A program made the position numbers and the translations under genes. From the NCBI GenBank assembly GCA_018296165.2, contig JACKQL020000264.1, forward strand, positions 1-21,415: a DNA stretch of 21,415 bases, given 5' to 3'. Under the pieces are notes generated by a model. That model had not been told where the DNA came from. It was given only the letters and a program-made list of their open reading frames with translations, and did not search any database. This DNA comes from Termitomyces sp. T153 (lineage: Eukaryota > Basidiomycota > Agaricomycetes > Agaricales > Lyophyllaceae). The first letter of the stretch is position 1. Each line of letters starts with the position of its first letter. Below, one piece after another: positions 9,009 to 18,847 of the stretch.

Positions 9009-10501
9009 CTAGTTTGGCTGCAGGTAAAATGGAGCCATCAAGGTTGTATAGGTTGTAGAGTTGAATGTGCAGGATAAATTGTTGTTGGCCTGTTGAGTAA
9101 GTTCATTGTGTGCTGGAGACAAGGCCATGCCAAAGGTAAAAAGTGATGGTCTGGGGGTGATGTTGGTTCTGCTAGTACCACCAAGCTGAAGGCACTTTGA
9201 GCCCAGTTTCTGGGTTAGCCACAGAGCAATGGAGAGCATGTGAGTAAAAGAAAAATGGGAAGCAGCATCAGTGATAGAATTCTCAGACAATGAAAGCCAC
9301 TCAGAAGAAAATGAAAAGTCAATGCAGCATGCCAGAGCAATCAAATAGTGGACAAATTTCATGGTGGCAGCAGATCTAATGGACTTATTGCAAATCATAT
9401 TCTAGACAGCTTCATTGTTGATGTGGTGTCCTCTGAACTGATCCCCCCAACTAAGAATGGTGTAGATTATGGCAAACATCTCCTTGGCCTGGATATGCTT
9501 GTGTTGAAGCTGTTGGGGGCAGTGTGCTGCAAACTAATTTCCCCCAAGCCCTTGGAGCCACTGGCATCTGCATAGATGTTGATCCTGTGGCATGATGGGG
9601 AGAAGAGGCATACTCCAGTCCATAGAGGTGCAACAGCACTCCACCATTCAATGTCCTGGCAAGCCAGCTTTGAGATGTGGTGTGAGGAGAATGGGGAAGT
9701 GGGAAAGGCTGCAGCAAAGTTGTACAGTCCCCAGATGAACACATGAACTACTGGTATGCCTTAAAATGCAAACTGGAGAAACCCAGTTAGCTCATCCAGT
9801 AGCAGGTGCATTGATGATGAGAGACCCATGCTGTGAGTTCCCATAGATACTTCAGCTTGTTATAGGGAAAGTAGGCCTCCATGGCAACTGAATCAAGCTC
9901 CAGCCCCAGAAATTCAATTGTCATGTCTGATCCTACTAGTTTGGAAGGCTGCAACAATAGACCTAGCTGAAAGCTTACCTTGAGTGCCCAGGCAAGAGAT
10001 TCATGGATGAGAGAAGAAGCAGAGAGGCAGGGGAAGGGCAAGGAAGTTGTCAAGGTAGTGGCACATGTGGGCTGGAATGTTTCATTGGAGGATCCAGTGA
10101 AGTGCCTCTGCAAACAGATTGAAGATATAGAGTGCCAAGCATGCACCAAATGTGAGGACTACATTGTGGTTGAGCTTACCAAGCCACTCAAACCTGAGAA
10201 GATGCCAGTCAGTGAAATGGACAGGGATGTGGCAAAACACTGACTTGAGGTCTACTTTCAACATGAGGGAGCCCAGCCCTGATGCAATGAGGTCTCATAC
10301 TGCACATTCAAATATGTTGTATTCTATAGTGGCCTCTGCATCTGATAGTCCATTGTTAATGGAACTCCCATCCATCCATGAGAAGTGGTGGATGCAGTGA
10401 AGTTTTGAGGAGTGCTTGCATGACCCTGCCCTAATGAGTGATGCCCAAAAGTTGTTGAATGGTGATGAAGCAAACAGTTCACATGTTTGCCTACTGGCTA
10501 C
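9009..10501 (-). pseudogene. DIRS reverse transcriptase/RNase H, main part
   Basis: Read on the minus strand from 10501, the frame continues the segment at 16905-16612: PFNNFW, DGSSINNGLSDAEATIEYN, then KVDLKSVFCHIPVHFTDWHL and FGACLALYIFNLFAEALHWI. The catalytic box is HYLDNFLALP (10060-10034), where the second Asp of the usual YLDD is Asn. Next come EFLGLELDSVAMEAYFPYN, typical of DIRS-group RT, and RNase H with NIYADASGSKGLGE (about 9586-9540; the Asp is retained). The C-terminal part has EWLSLSENSITDAASHFSF (about 9300-9240), the RNase H end characteristic of the group. Frameshifts and stops occur throughout. The enzyme would copy the element's RNA; this copy is dead. Confidence 0.8.
10497..10501. 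repeat. Target site duplication of the chromodomain element, left
   Basis: GCTAC here is repeated exactly at 16607-16611, directly after the 3' LTR. It marks the insertion point inside the DIRS reverse transcriptase. Confidence 0.9.
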
Positions 10502-10858
10502 TGTCAGAAGACTTCCATTTCTGACCTCTGCAACTTGTTCCAGCATCTCTGCAGCTTGTTTGACATCTCTGAGGCTTGTTCCAGAGCCATCAAGATCTCT
10601 GGAGAACTGCAGGACTTTCTGTATTACCTCATTGATTACTTCCTTAGGGTTAGGAGTAGCTCCAGTCATCTGTATAGCTGTTTCCATGCCTCCACTGCCC
10701 ACTGATGCACTGCACCAAGCAGACTTGTTCTCTTCAGATTCCCCTCTGCTAGGTGATTAGTTACTGTTGTATTATTGTCTACTACTTGCTAATATACTTT
10801 GGATTCCCCTCTGCTAGCTGTGTGACTCAGATCCACCACCCCAGAGGTTGCCCTTACA
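10502..10858 (+). repeat. 5' LTR of the chromodomain element
   Basis: The 357-bp repeat starts TGTCAGAAGA and ends GCCCTTACA. It aligns end to end with 16237-16606. It contains two copies of a GATTCCCCTCTGCTAG motif about 65 bp apart. No CpG is visible. Differences from the 3' LTR are dominated by TG/CA exchanges at former CpGs. Confidence 0.92.
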
Positions 10859-10952
10859 GCAGAACAAGTCTCCTAAAACTGGTCTGAAAGCCCCTCACAG
10901 CCACAAGGAACCTCTGAGCCACTATCTGTCACTTCCCCACCAAGATTAAGCA

Positions 10953-12202
10953 TTGCAGAGTTCTATGTCTCAGCTCACCAACCCAGACACACCCTCAGAG
11001 GCTCTGGCTCCACAAGATGAAGCCTGGACCTGCCTGCTACACCTAGAAACCCAGGTGCAATCAACACAATCATCTCTCACCCACCACACAACCAAACTCT
11101 CCACCCTCTGTCAAACCACAGATCTTATCTCCCAATTGCTCCAGGCACTGCTTGAATGCCTACCTCCTATCTCACACCTCCCCCAGCTGTGGAACCAGCC
11201 CTGACTGCTTTTGCACCTGCCTCTGCAGCTCTAGTGACCCTATGGCTGCAGATTCTGCACCCCACACTACCAGATGCATATGATGGTGCTTGCTCTGGCA
11301 GGAAATGTTTCCTCCAATCCTGCCTCACCTACATCCACCTCAGTAGGGACACCTTTGACTCCAATGCATTGAAAATAGCCTGGATACTGTTGTACATGAA
11401 GACTGAACATGCCTCCACCTACATGTTACAAGTTTTCCATTGCCTCAGAGGTGTTGGAAGTTTCCTGGACTAGGCCACCTTCAAGAAGGACTTCTGCATG
11501 GAGTTTTTCCTGCTAGACCATGCCAAAACTGCTGCCTTGACACTATGTGACAGGGAGCAATATAGGCAAGGGAAGTGTATGCTGGACAAGTACATCAACT
11601 CCTTCCAGGCACTGGTTGAGCAAGCTGCCTACTCCGACAGCCTTCAGTTATGTCTCACATTCTAGGATGGCCTGCACCCCATGCTAGTGGAACACATTGA
11701 CAATCTTGTAGAGGGCTGCCTGGACAATAAAAGGATTGCTTCATGGTACAAGGTAGCTCAGGATTAGTGGCAACTTATGGAGATCTGGAGAGAGCTCCAC
11801 CACCCACATTCTGTGCTGTGCTCAGCTCCAGTCAATAGCCTCCACCACCCTGTACCTGCTTGCCCAATGCCTGCCCCTACTCCTGCCATCCCCACAGCAT
11901 GCCCCCTGCTGCTGTGCATCCCCATGGATGTGGATGCAGCCAGACAGCTCTGTGCTGTGCCACTACTGTGCCAGAGATGCCAGAAGCCTGGGCATCTTGC
12001 ACAACACTGCCCCTTGGGTCTGGAGGCATGTTACCTCTCTACAGTGGAGCAGGAGGAGCCTCTTCTGCAACTGCTGGCTGCAAAGAATGCTGCTGGAGCT
12101 CTGTCACCAGACAAGCTGATACCAGAGTTGACCCTGGAGGAGATCAGCACTTGTGCATCACCCCTGGAGCTGGAGGAGGATTTTTGGTTGAGCAACAGAT
12201 GA
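10953..12202 (+). pseudogene. Gag of the chromodomain element, broken
   Basis: Gag forms the particle that packages the element's RNA. The N-terminal segment (10953-11204) is a Gln/Ser/Thr-rich region, likely coiled. In the next frame (11156-11473) LPDAYDGACSGRKCFLQ and DSNALKIAWILLYMKTEHAS represent the capsid-like retrotransposon gag domain. It continues through about 11474-11770 with in-frame stops. The C-terminal segment (11777-12202) is Pro-rich and carries a perfect zinc knuckle, CQRCQKPGHLAQHC, at 11969-12010 (C-x2-C-x4-H-x4-C). At least two stops interrupt the capsid part (after FLD near 11473, and a TAG near 11664). The protein would be about 430 residues, normal for the family. Confidence 0.75.
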
Positions 12203-12412
12203 GGTGTATGCTTCCATTGCTGAATGCTAACAAATTCTTGTGTCTGTTGTTAGAAAATGAAATTGCCTTTTCTGATGCTCCTCATTCTAAGACAGAAGAC
12301 CCCTTCAAATGTACAAATACCAACTCCATAGCCCCCACCCAGCTCTCCAGTACCTACTAAGGTCTGTCAGTACTGCCCCACCTGGGTGCACCAAATGCCC
12401 TGACAGTATGTA

Positions 12413-12870
12413 ATGGCTTCAAGCCTGTCTGCCAACTCCCTGTGCCTTGATATGGAGATAGAGACCACAGACACCCAGAAAATCTGTAGAGTCACCACTC
12501 TTTTAGATAGCAGAGCAATGGGACTGTTCTTGGACTCAGAGTTTGTCAAGTGCTACAGCCTAACCAAGCAGCCTCTCCCCAAGCCCATTCCAGTCTACAA
12601 CATTGACAGAACACCCAACAAAGCAGGTGCCATCAGCTCTGTAGTTGACTTTGACCTCATCCTCCATTATTGAAATCATGTAGAGCATGCCATTTTTGCC
12701 ATTACCAGCTTGGGTAGGCAGGACATGATCCTTGGTTTTGTATAGCTCTGCAAGTAGATTGAACCAAGGTTGAGGTAACCATGAGCAGGTGCCCTCAGAA
12801 GTGCTTTGCCTGTGCTGTCAAGGACAGGGAAGAATGCTGGGCTTGAGTTCAAGAGTACATGGCTGTCCAT
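12413..12870 (+). pseudogene. Retropepsin-type protease domain
   Basis: The segment reads CRVTTLLDSRAMGLFLDSEFV, the aspartic protease active-site region that cuts Gag-Pol. The catalytic Asp is kept, but the DSG motif is DSR (codons at about 12506-12514). It continues PKPIPVYNIDRTPN, then, after a stop at 12671, the loop SLGRQDMILGF in line with the usual second conserved motif of the family. A TAG directly after that motif (near 12740) interrupts the frame. The 90-180 bp on either side have no other recognisable content. Confidence 0.6.
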
Positions 12871-13309
12871 GCATGTTGTGCAGGGCCTCTCCCCTTTGCC
12901 AATCTGGACCTCCTAGATCCCCCACCTCTGGTGTTCCCTTGTAGAGAGGCCCTCTATGAGGATGACCAGAGTAGTAGTGGAGCCCTGAGGGAGGAATGTA
13001 GGGAAGAGTTTGGTGGCATATATGAGCTGGAGCTCCCAGACATAGCAGTAGAGGTGGGGTACTGGATCTATGCAACCACTGTACATTCCCTGCCATTTGC
13101 TCTAGAGATCTGGAGTAGCCAGACCACATCCCAGCATCTGGCCCAGGCATTCCCTGCCAATGCCATGCTCTGAGAGTTCTGAGATGTTGTATCCCTCTAC
13201 CTCCATGCATTTGAGGATGTTTTCTCCAAAGCTTTGTTCAACTCACTTCTAGGGCACAAGCAGTAGGACCATGCCATTGAACTACTGCCTGATTCCATGC
13301 CCTCCAGCT

Positions 13310-14040
13310 GTAAAGTCTACCCACTAGTGCCCAGAGAGCAGGATGAGCTCAATGCCTTCCTGCAAGAGAAACTGGACTCCAGTCACATACACTCTTCCAA
13401 GTCTCCAATGGCTTCTCCTGTCTTCTTCATCAAGAAGAAAGATGGCTTGTTCTGACTGGTCCAGGACTATTGGGTTCTCAATGCCATGATGGTGAAGAAC
13501 TGCCATCCCCTCCCCCTCATCTCCAAGCTCATCAACAACCTCCAGGGTGTGTGATACTTCACTAAACTGGACATCTGGTGGGGCTATAACAACATGTATA
13601 TCCAGGAGGGAGACAAATGGAAGGCCACCTTCTGGACCAACTAGGGATTGTTCAAACCTCTTGTTATGTTCTTTGGACTCACCAACAGCCCAGCCATCTT
13701 CCAGACAATGATGAACAACATTTTCTGGGACCTCATTGCAGAGGGCATAGTGTGTGTATACCTCAATGACATTCTCATCTATACCAAAACACTGGAAGAG
13801 CACTGTCAGATCACTCACCTCATCTTGGAATGTCTCTGCCAGCACCAGCTCTACTTCAAACCAGAGAAGTGCAAGTTTGAGCAGACCCAGATTGAGTACC
13901 TTGGCCTGATCATTGTGCACAGAGCTGCAGAGATGGACCTGGTAAAGGTAGCAGGCATGGTGGAGTGGCTGGAGCCCAAGAACAAGAAGGAGGTGCAGGT
14001 GTTCCTGGATTTTGCAAACTTCTACTAGAGATTCATCCAG
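13310..14040 (+). pseudogene. Reverse transcriptase domain of the chromodomain element
   Basis: Recognisable motifs in order are SPVFFIKKKDG (about 13414), VQDYWVLNAMMVKNCHPLPL (13461), FTKLDIWWGYNN (13558) with the first catalytic Asp, FKPLVMFFGLTNSPAIFQ (13651) and VYLNDILIYTKTLEEH (13756). The first Asp of the YLDD box is Asn. The segment ends EYLGLI and NKKEVQVFLDFANFY. TGA stops stand where family members have Arg in DGSLRLV and GARYF (13454 and 13551), as expected from CGA to TGA. Other stops (13642 and 14026) do not fit a simple CpG change. Confidence 0.85.
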
Positions 14041-14059
14041 GAATCCTTACATCATGCCT

Positions 14060-14590
14060 GCCCACTATTCAACCTCACTGGGAAGGACATTGTGTGAAGT
14101 TGGAGGCCCCTGGAGCAGATGGCCTTTGATGCCCTCAAGCACACTGTGATCTTGGGACCCATTCTCCTCTTTCCAGACAATAACTCCCCTCTCTAAGTAG
14201 AAGCTGACAGCTCCAACTTTGCTACTGGGGCTGTTCTTTCATAGCAATTCCCAGAGGATGGAAAGTGGCATCCAGTGGCCTTCTACTCCAAGAGCCTAAA
14301 CATGGTAGAGTGGAACTACAAGATTCATGACAAGGAGATGCTGGCCATCATCCAGTCATTTGAGGAGTGGTGGCACTTCCTGGAAGGCATGCAGCATAAG
14401 TTCAAGGTCTGGATGGATTATAAGAACCTTGAATACTTCTGGACAGCCAAGAAGCTCAACTGCTAACAGGCCCAATGGTCCCTTTACCTAGCCAATTTTG
14501 ACTTCTTGTTGCATCACAAGCCTGGCCAGAGTATGGGGAAACCAGATGCCCTGTCTCAGAGAGCAGACCACAGCATGGAGGGGGAGGACA
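14060..14590 (+). pseudogene. RNase H domain of the chromodomain element
   Basis: After the tether (WRPLEQMAFDALK) come EADSSNFATGAVLS (14200), AFYSKSLNMVEWNYKIHDKE (14278), EMLAIIQSFEEWWHFLEG and VWMDYKNLEYFW (14410). These contain the acidic residues expected for RNase H, which degrades template RNA. The end reads FLLHHKPGQSMGKPDALSQR, the usual closing motif. Stops at 14196, 14242 and 14464 break the frame. Confidence 0.8.
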
Positions 14591-15930
14591 ACAGCAACAT
14601 TGTGCTCCTCCACCCCAAACTGTTCACAATCCAAGCCATGGAAGGTCTAGCCATTGAGGGAGCAGAGGTAGACATCCTCCAGGACATCTGGTGGGGAAAC
14701 TGGGATGGTCAGCAGAAGGAACTCATCATGCAGGCAGCTCAGGTGCTGAAGTCAGGACATACCACTAGTGCCAAATTGGTCCATGCAGATGAATGGGCCC
14801 TCTGAGATGGGATCTTGACCTTCAGAAATCGTATCTATGTGCCCAACATTCTGGAGCTCTGCTGGAGAATTGTAGAGCAACACCACAACTCCCACATTGC
14901 TGGGCACCCTAGATGATGGAAAACATTGGAGCTAGTATTGCAGAACTATTGGTGGCCCCAGATGTCCTGGTATATTGGGTCCTACACTAGTATATGCAAT
15001 CTTTGTCTCTGGACTAAGCCCCAATGCCACCTCCCTTCTGAACAGCTACACCCACTGCCTGTGCCCACAGAGTGATGGAGTATTGCCTCTGTGGACTTCA
15101 TTGTAGAGCTCCCTGATGCCCATGGTTATGATGCCATCATGGTAGTGGTGGACCTGTATGGCAAGCAAGCACACTTCATTCCAACTCACACCATTTGCTC
15201 CACCATAGGCACCACAAATTTGTACTGGAGGAATGTCTGGAAGCTCCATGGCCTCTCTGACACCTATGTCTCTGACCAGGGGCCACAATTTGTGGTAGAC
15301 TTCACCAGGAAACTCTACCAACTATGTTTGAAGCTTCACACCTCCACTGCCTATCACCCACAGTCTGACAGCCAGACCAAGCACATAAACCAGGAGTTGG
15401 AGCAGTACCTCTGCCTCTTCTGCAATGAGTGCCAGGATGACTGGGATGAACTCCTCCCCAATGCTGAGTTCTAATACAACAACCACATTCATGCTTCCAC
15501 CCAATTTTCCCCATTCTTCCTCAACACCAGACAACACCCACACATGGGTTTCAAACTCTGAGCCCAGCCCTCAGAGAATGAAGCAGTAAATGAATTTGTG
15601 GACCAGATGAAGAAGTCACAGGAGGAGGCCCAAGCAGTGCTGGCAAAGGCAAAGGATGACATGGCATAATACTACAATTGTGAAAGGACCCCAGAGTGCA
15701 AATACCAGCCTAGAGATTGAGTCTATCTAGATGCCTCCAACATTGTGACTACTCAGCCCTCAAAAAAATTGTTGCACCATCAGCTGGGACTGTTTGTGGC
15801 AGAACAACAGGTAGGGCCCCTAGCCTATCAACTCCAGCTCCCCACAGGGATGCATCAGCTCCATCCAGTGTTCAATGTGGTCAAACTGACTCTGGCCCCA
15901 AAGGATCCTATTCTAGGGTGACACCCACCA
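14591..15930 (+). pseudogene. Integrase of the chromodomain element
   Basis: A zinc-binding HHCC region is readable at 14865-15010 (EQHHNSHIAGHP, then SICNLCLW). The catalytic core (15091-15474) gives MDFIVELPDAHGYDAIMVVV, SDQGPQF and SDSQTKHINQELEQYL. The first two Asp are present. The Glu of the usual QTERVN motif is Lys (codon at 15379-15381). The C-terminal domain follows (NNHIHASTQF, KAKDDMA, then LHPVFNVVKLTLAPKDPI in a shifted frame to about 15910). Integrase joins the cDNA to the genome; this copy would be inactive. The stretch 14591-14800 belongs to the linker between RNase H and integrase. Confidence 0.85.
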
Positions 15931-15966
15931 CTCCCACCACCTCCAGTGGTGGTCAACAACAACAAG

Positions 15967-16125
15967 GAGTATAAGGTGGAGGAAATCCTAGATAGTCATT
16001 TATTCCAGTGACAACTACAATACAAGGTAAAGTGGAAGGGCTACAGGATTGAGAATATCTCCTGGGGAGCCACAGGAGAATGTACATGCCCCTGGACTTG
16101 TCAAGGAGTTCCACCAGAGACATCC
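15967..16125 (+). pseudogene. Chromodomain at the integrase C-terminus
   Basis: The frame reads EYKVEEILDSHLFQ, a TGA, then QLQYKVKWKGY and ENISWG. This is the chromodomain pattern (YxVExIL, YLVKWKGY, ENTW). In chromoviruses it binds histone marks and directs integration into heterochromatin. The TGA replaces an Arg-type position. A following helix-like segment (KEFHQRHPEALHA, about 16095-16140) is also typical. Confidence 0.8.
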
Positions 16126-16223
16126 AGAGGCCCTGCATGCCATACAAGGGATCTACCCTATCTTGCCAGCAGACCAAGCAATCAGGAACTTCTTTTACCC
16201 TGCACATTGAGATGCTGCACACT

Positions 16224-16236
16224 AGAAGGGGGGTAA
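16224..16236 (+). promoter_or_regulatory. Polypurine tract
   Basis: AGAAGGGGGGTAA lies immediately before the TGTCAG of the 3' LTR. It is the expected primer site for plus-strand DNA synthesis. Confidence 0.8.
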
Positions 16237-16606
16237 TGTCAGGGGACTTCTATTTCTGACCTCCATGACTTGTTCCAGCATCTCTGCAGCTTGTTTGACA
16301 TCCCTGGGGCTTGTTCTAGAGCCACAGAGATCTCCAGAGAACTGTGGAACTTTCTATATTACCTCATTGATCACTTCTCTAGGGTTAGGAGTAGCTCTGG
16401 TCATCTGTACAGCCATTTCCATGCCTCTACTGCCCACTGATGTGCCACACTAAGCAATGCAAATCCTTAGACTTGTTCTCTTCAGATTCCCCTCTGCTAG
16501 GTGATTAGTTACTATTGTATTGTTGTCTACTACTTGCTAATATACTTCAGATTCCCCTCTGCTAGCTGCATGACTCAGATCTGCCCCCCCAGAGGTTGCC
16601 CTTACA
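16237..16606 (+). repeat. 3' LTR of the chromodomain element
   Basis: This 370-bp repeat starts TGTCAGGGGA and ends GCCCTTACA. It is 13 bp longer than the 5' LTR because of one insertion, ATGCAAATCCTTA, near 16457. The GCTAC target duplication follows at 16607-16611. Confidence 0.92.
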
Positions 16607-16611
16607 GCTAC

Positions 16612-16905
16612 TTGCATGGCTATGTTGGTGGAGATTGCATTGGTGAAGGTGACATCTGCAAAAGCAGTTTTGAGGTTGGTGCATTGTTGTGAGAGGGATT
16701 GGTCTCTGACAAACCCAATGTTGGCACTAAATTTAATTATTTGTGAGATTGTATATACAAAGGTGGAATCAGAGTACTTGTGTAAGTAGTGTAACCAGGC
16801 ATCTAAATTAAGCATTGATTTGATGCAAAGGAGGAAGGAAGTGTTGTGGAGTGGGGCATTGGCATGAGAATCAGTGTTGGGGTGTTGGGGTGGAACAGAA
16901 ATCAA
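16612..16905 (-). pseudogene. DIRS reverse transcriptase, N-terminal segment
   Basis: The minus-strand frame reads ISVPPQHPNTDSHANAPLHN, then NLDAWLHYLHKYSDSTFVYT, IIKFSANIGFVRDQSLSQQC and ISTNIAMQVA. At 16611-16607 it meets the target duplication of the chromodomain element. Removing that element and one GCTAC copy continues the same frame into 10496 and the RT core at 10501-9790. It is the region upstream of RT motif 1 in this element. Function beyond that is unknown. Confidence 0.7.
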
Positions 16906-17414
16906 GGTGTAAGGGTAACCACTGGAGGCTGTGGCTCAATCACACAATGGCAGAGGGAGATCCAATGTCCATTCAGTATCTACAAGAAATTCTAGAGTTC
17001 TAGCTACTCACCTGGCAGAGGGAGATCCAAATAGAACAAGTCTAAGGATTCCCAATGCCAGTGTTTGGAAAATTTACTCTAGAGCTTCTGAGAAAAACAC
17101 TCAACAACAACCAAATCCAAAGTCTGATCCAAAAGCAGAAATCCATTGTAAATGGCCTTGATCTCCAGACTCCTGGCACATGATTCCACACAAATATAAC
17201 CAAAGGGTAGCCATTGGTTAGAAGTATTTGTAATCTGAAGATGGAAGGTCTACAATGAGCAGCAGGCTCAGAATAAGTGGAACAATCTAGGGGTCTGATG
17301 AGAGGCAGTGTGGAAGGGGCAGCACTTGTTTGATATACAGACAGAGCACTAGTGCAGCCTGAGGGCTGAAACCGGGACCAGCAGATAGGAAAAGTAGAGG
17401 AGAATAAAGGAAAA
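16906..17414 (-). other. Gag-pol linker of the DIRS-type element
   Basis: The region lies between the gag-like gene and the RT segment and shows only short frames. A 17-bp direct repeat, GGCAGAGGGAGATCCAA, occurs at 16949-16965 and again at 17014-17030. I see no independent gene. Confidence 0.35.
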
Positions 17415-18447
17415 CTATAAGGAGGGAGAATGGGATGTCCTCTGATACAAGAGGTTGAGGGGGTGCAGAGAAGTAAAGCGAATAGATGTAGAATTGCCCA
17501 AGAAGCAGCCTAAGCAAGCTGGAGAGGGTAGATGATGACTCACCCTGCCCACTGCCTGATCCTTATGTTGATGCTTGTTGTGATCTGTTTTTCCACACAT
17601 CATGCAGGTGTGCAGGTGGCCCCAGGGATATGGGCTGGCTGAGAACTTGCCCTCATTGTACTTGCAGCATGAGTCATTGGGGTTGGACAGTGTGCCATGG
17701 GGTTGGACAGTGTGCATAGGGAGGAGGTGGCTTTGGGCTGTTTAATGAGTGTGGCCTTGCAGTGGGCATAGACATGCTTTGAAAGGAGATCTGCATCAAG
17801 CTTGCTCCATTGAGTATAATCCCCAGCTGCCATTTCTATGCATTGACAGTTAAAAAAGACTGAATGATACTGGTAAACAGTTGACCACTCATATTCTGCT
17901 ACAAGTTCAGAGAGCTGTTCTGAGTACAGTCAGCAGCTGCCTTGTCATTGATGTGGAAGGCAAGGATGTAGAAGTAGGTTTGGAGGAGAATTAGGACTGA
18001 AAAGGGTGTTTTGTACTTGTGTGCCACACAATGACTAACCTTGAATGAGTTGGTCATATCATTGAATATGTAAGCAGTGTCTTTGTCAAGGTTGGTAGGG
18101 TTGAGTTTACACAGGTCCTCCACCTTGAATTTGTATATAATGATTGCAGAGAGCACTGCTATGTCAATGTTGCAAAAGCAAGCTCATAATGAGAGGGAAA
18201 CAGCAGATGATACACTGTTGGTACTGATAGCTGCAATTGGCAGGACAAAGGTTCCCATGGGTTGTACTGACGTGGCTGTGGGAGCTTTCTGGCTTGTGGA
18301 AGGCTGAGTGTTGAACTTCTCAAGAATTTGATCTATTATGGAGTGGAGCTGACTGTAGGAAGTGTGGATTTGTGACACCTCCTCAGCTGTGATGGTTGCA
18401 CTCTTGGGCATAGCTGGAGGTGGGAGAGGCAGGGGAGGAGGAGTCAT
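17415..18447 (-). pseudogene. Gag-like protein of the DIRS-type element, broken
   Basis: Starting from an ATG at 18447, the protein begins with a Pro-rich stretch (MTPPPLPLPPPAMP) and a helical region (EEVSQIHTSYSQLHSIIDQI). The next segment (18156-17899) reads YKFKVEDLCKLNPTNLDKD, then NSFKVSHCVAHKYKTPFSVL, and QTYFYILAFHIND. Then comes MAAGDYTQWSKLDADLLSKH (17833). A zinc-knuckle-like motif, CMMCGKTDHNKHQH (C-x2-C-x4-H-x4-H), lies at 17606-17565. This arrangement matches the first protein of DIRS-type elements in mushroom-forming fungi, presumed to bind RNA. Four frames have to be combined, so it is not functional. The upstream 5' region leads into the terminal repeat at 18600-18847. Confidence 0.6.
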
Positions 18448-18599
18448 GGGGCAAGGAGAAGCACTAGTAAAAATGACTGTTGGGAGCTCTGGGAGGCAGC
18501 AAGGACTTTCTCATGCACTGTTTAGAGCACAATCAGGATGTAGATCAGATCAAGATCTAAAAGATAACATGTGATGTAATAGTGTGGGCCACTAATCTA

Positions 18600-18847
18600 C
18601 TGATCTGTGAGTGCAGAGTAAGACAATGAAGCTGTAAATTGAGTATTAAGGACTTACCTGTGAGTACAGTGTAAGACAATGAAGTCATCCACATTGCTAC
18701 CTGCAGGTGTATATCTAAAAAATATAGACAATGGAGGAGAGAGGGGCCAGTGGAGACAATTAGATGGTGATATGTGATGAGTGAATGGGAATTTAGTGAT
18801 CCAACTTTGCCCAAATTAACCACAGGCAACCCCCTGTTCACCTGCCT
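18600..18847 (-). repeat. Terminal direct repeat of the DIRS-type element, 5' copy
   Basis: The sequence matches 6630-6895 in the same orientation, including the ~51-bp tandem motif GTGAGTGCAGAG with GACAATGAAG and the long stretch ending AACTTTGCCCAAATTAAC. Similarity stops at about 18850, taken as the element end. A hairpin at 18580-18594 (TAGTG, 5-nt loop, CACTA) lies just inside. Confidence 0.7.

Larger units (their letters stand above)
10502..16606 (+). mobile_element. Chromodomain Ty3/gypsy retrotransposon, full length, degenerate
   Basis: Both LTRs, a 5-bp target duplication (GCTAC), a polypurine tract and, in order, gag with a CCHC knuckle, protease, reverse transcriptase, RNase H, integrase and a C-terminal chromodomain are present over 6105 bp. 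The order PR-RT-RH-IN identifies Ty3/gypsy, and the chromodomain places it in the chromovirus branch, which in fungi targets marked chromatin. All reading frames carry stops and shifts. CpG is nearly absent. I see no canonical tRNA primer-binding site of the TGG type directly after the 5' LTR, so priming is unresolved. It lies within, and is younger than, the DIRS-type element. Confidence 0.92.

Noticed and set aside
13324..13920. Long minus-strand open frame (198 codons) opposite the reverse transcriptase
   Set aside because: The plus strand carries clear RT motifs; this is the antisense shadow, kept open by codon bias of the RT.
18557..18841. Minus-strand 94-codon open frame
   Set aside because: It lies entirely within the terminal direct repeat of the DIRS-type element and is not kept open in the other repeat copy.
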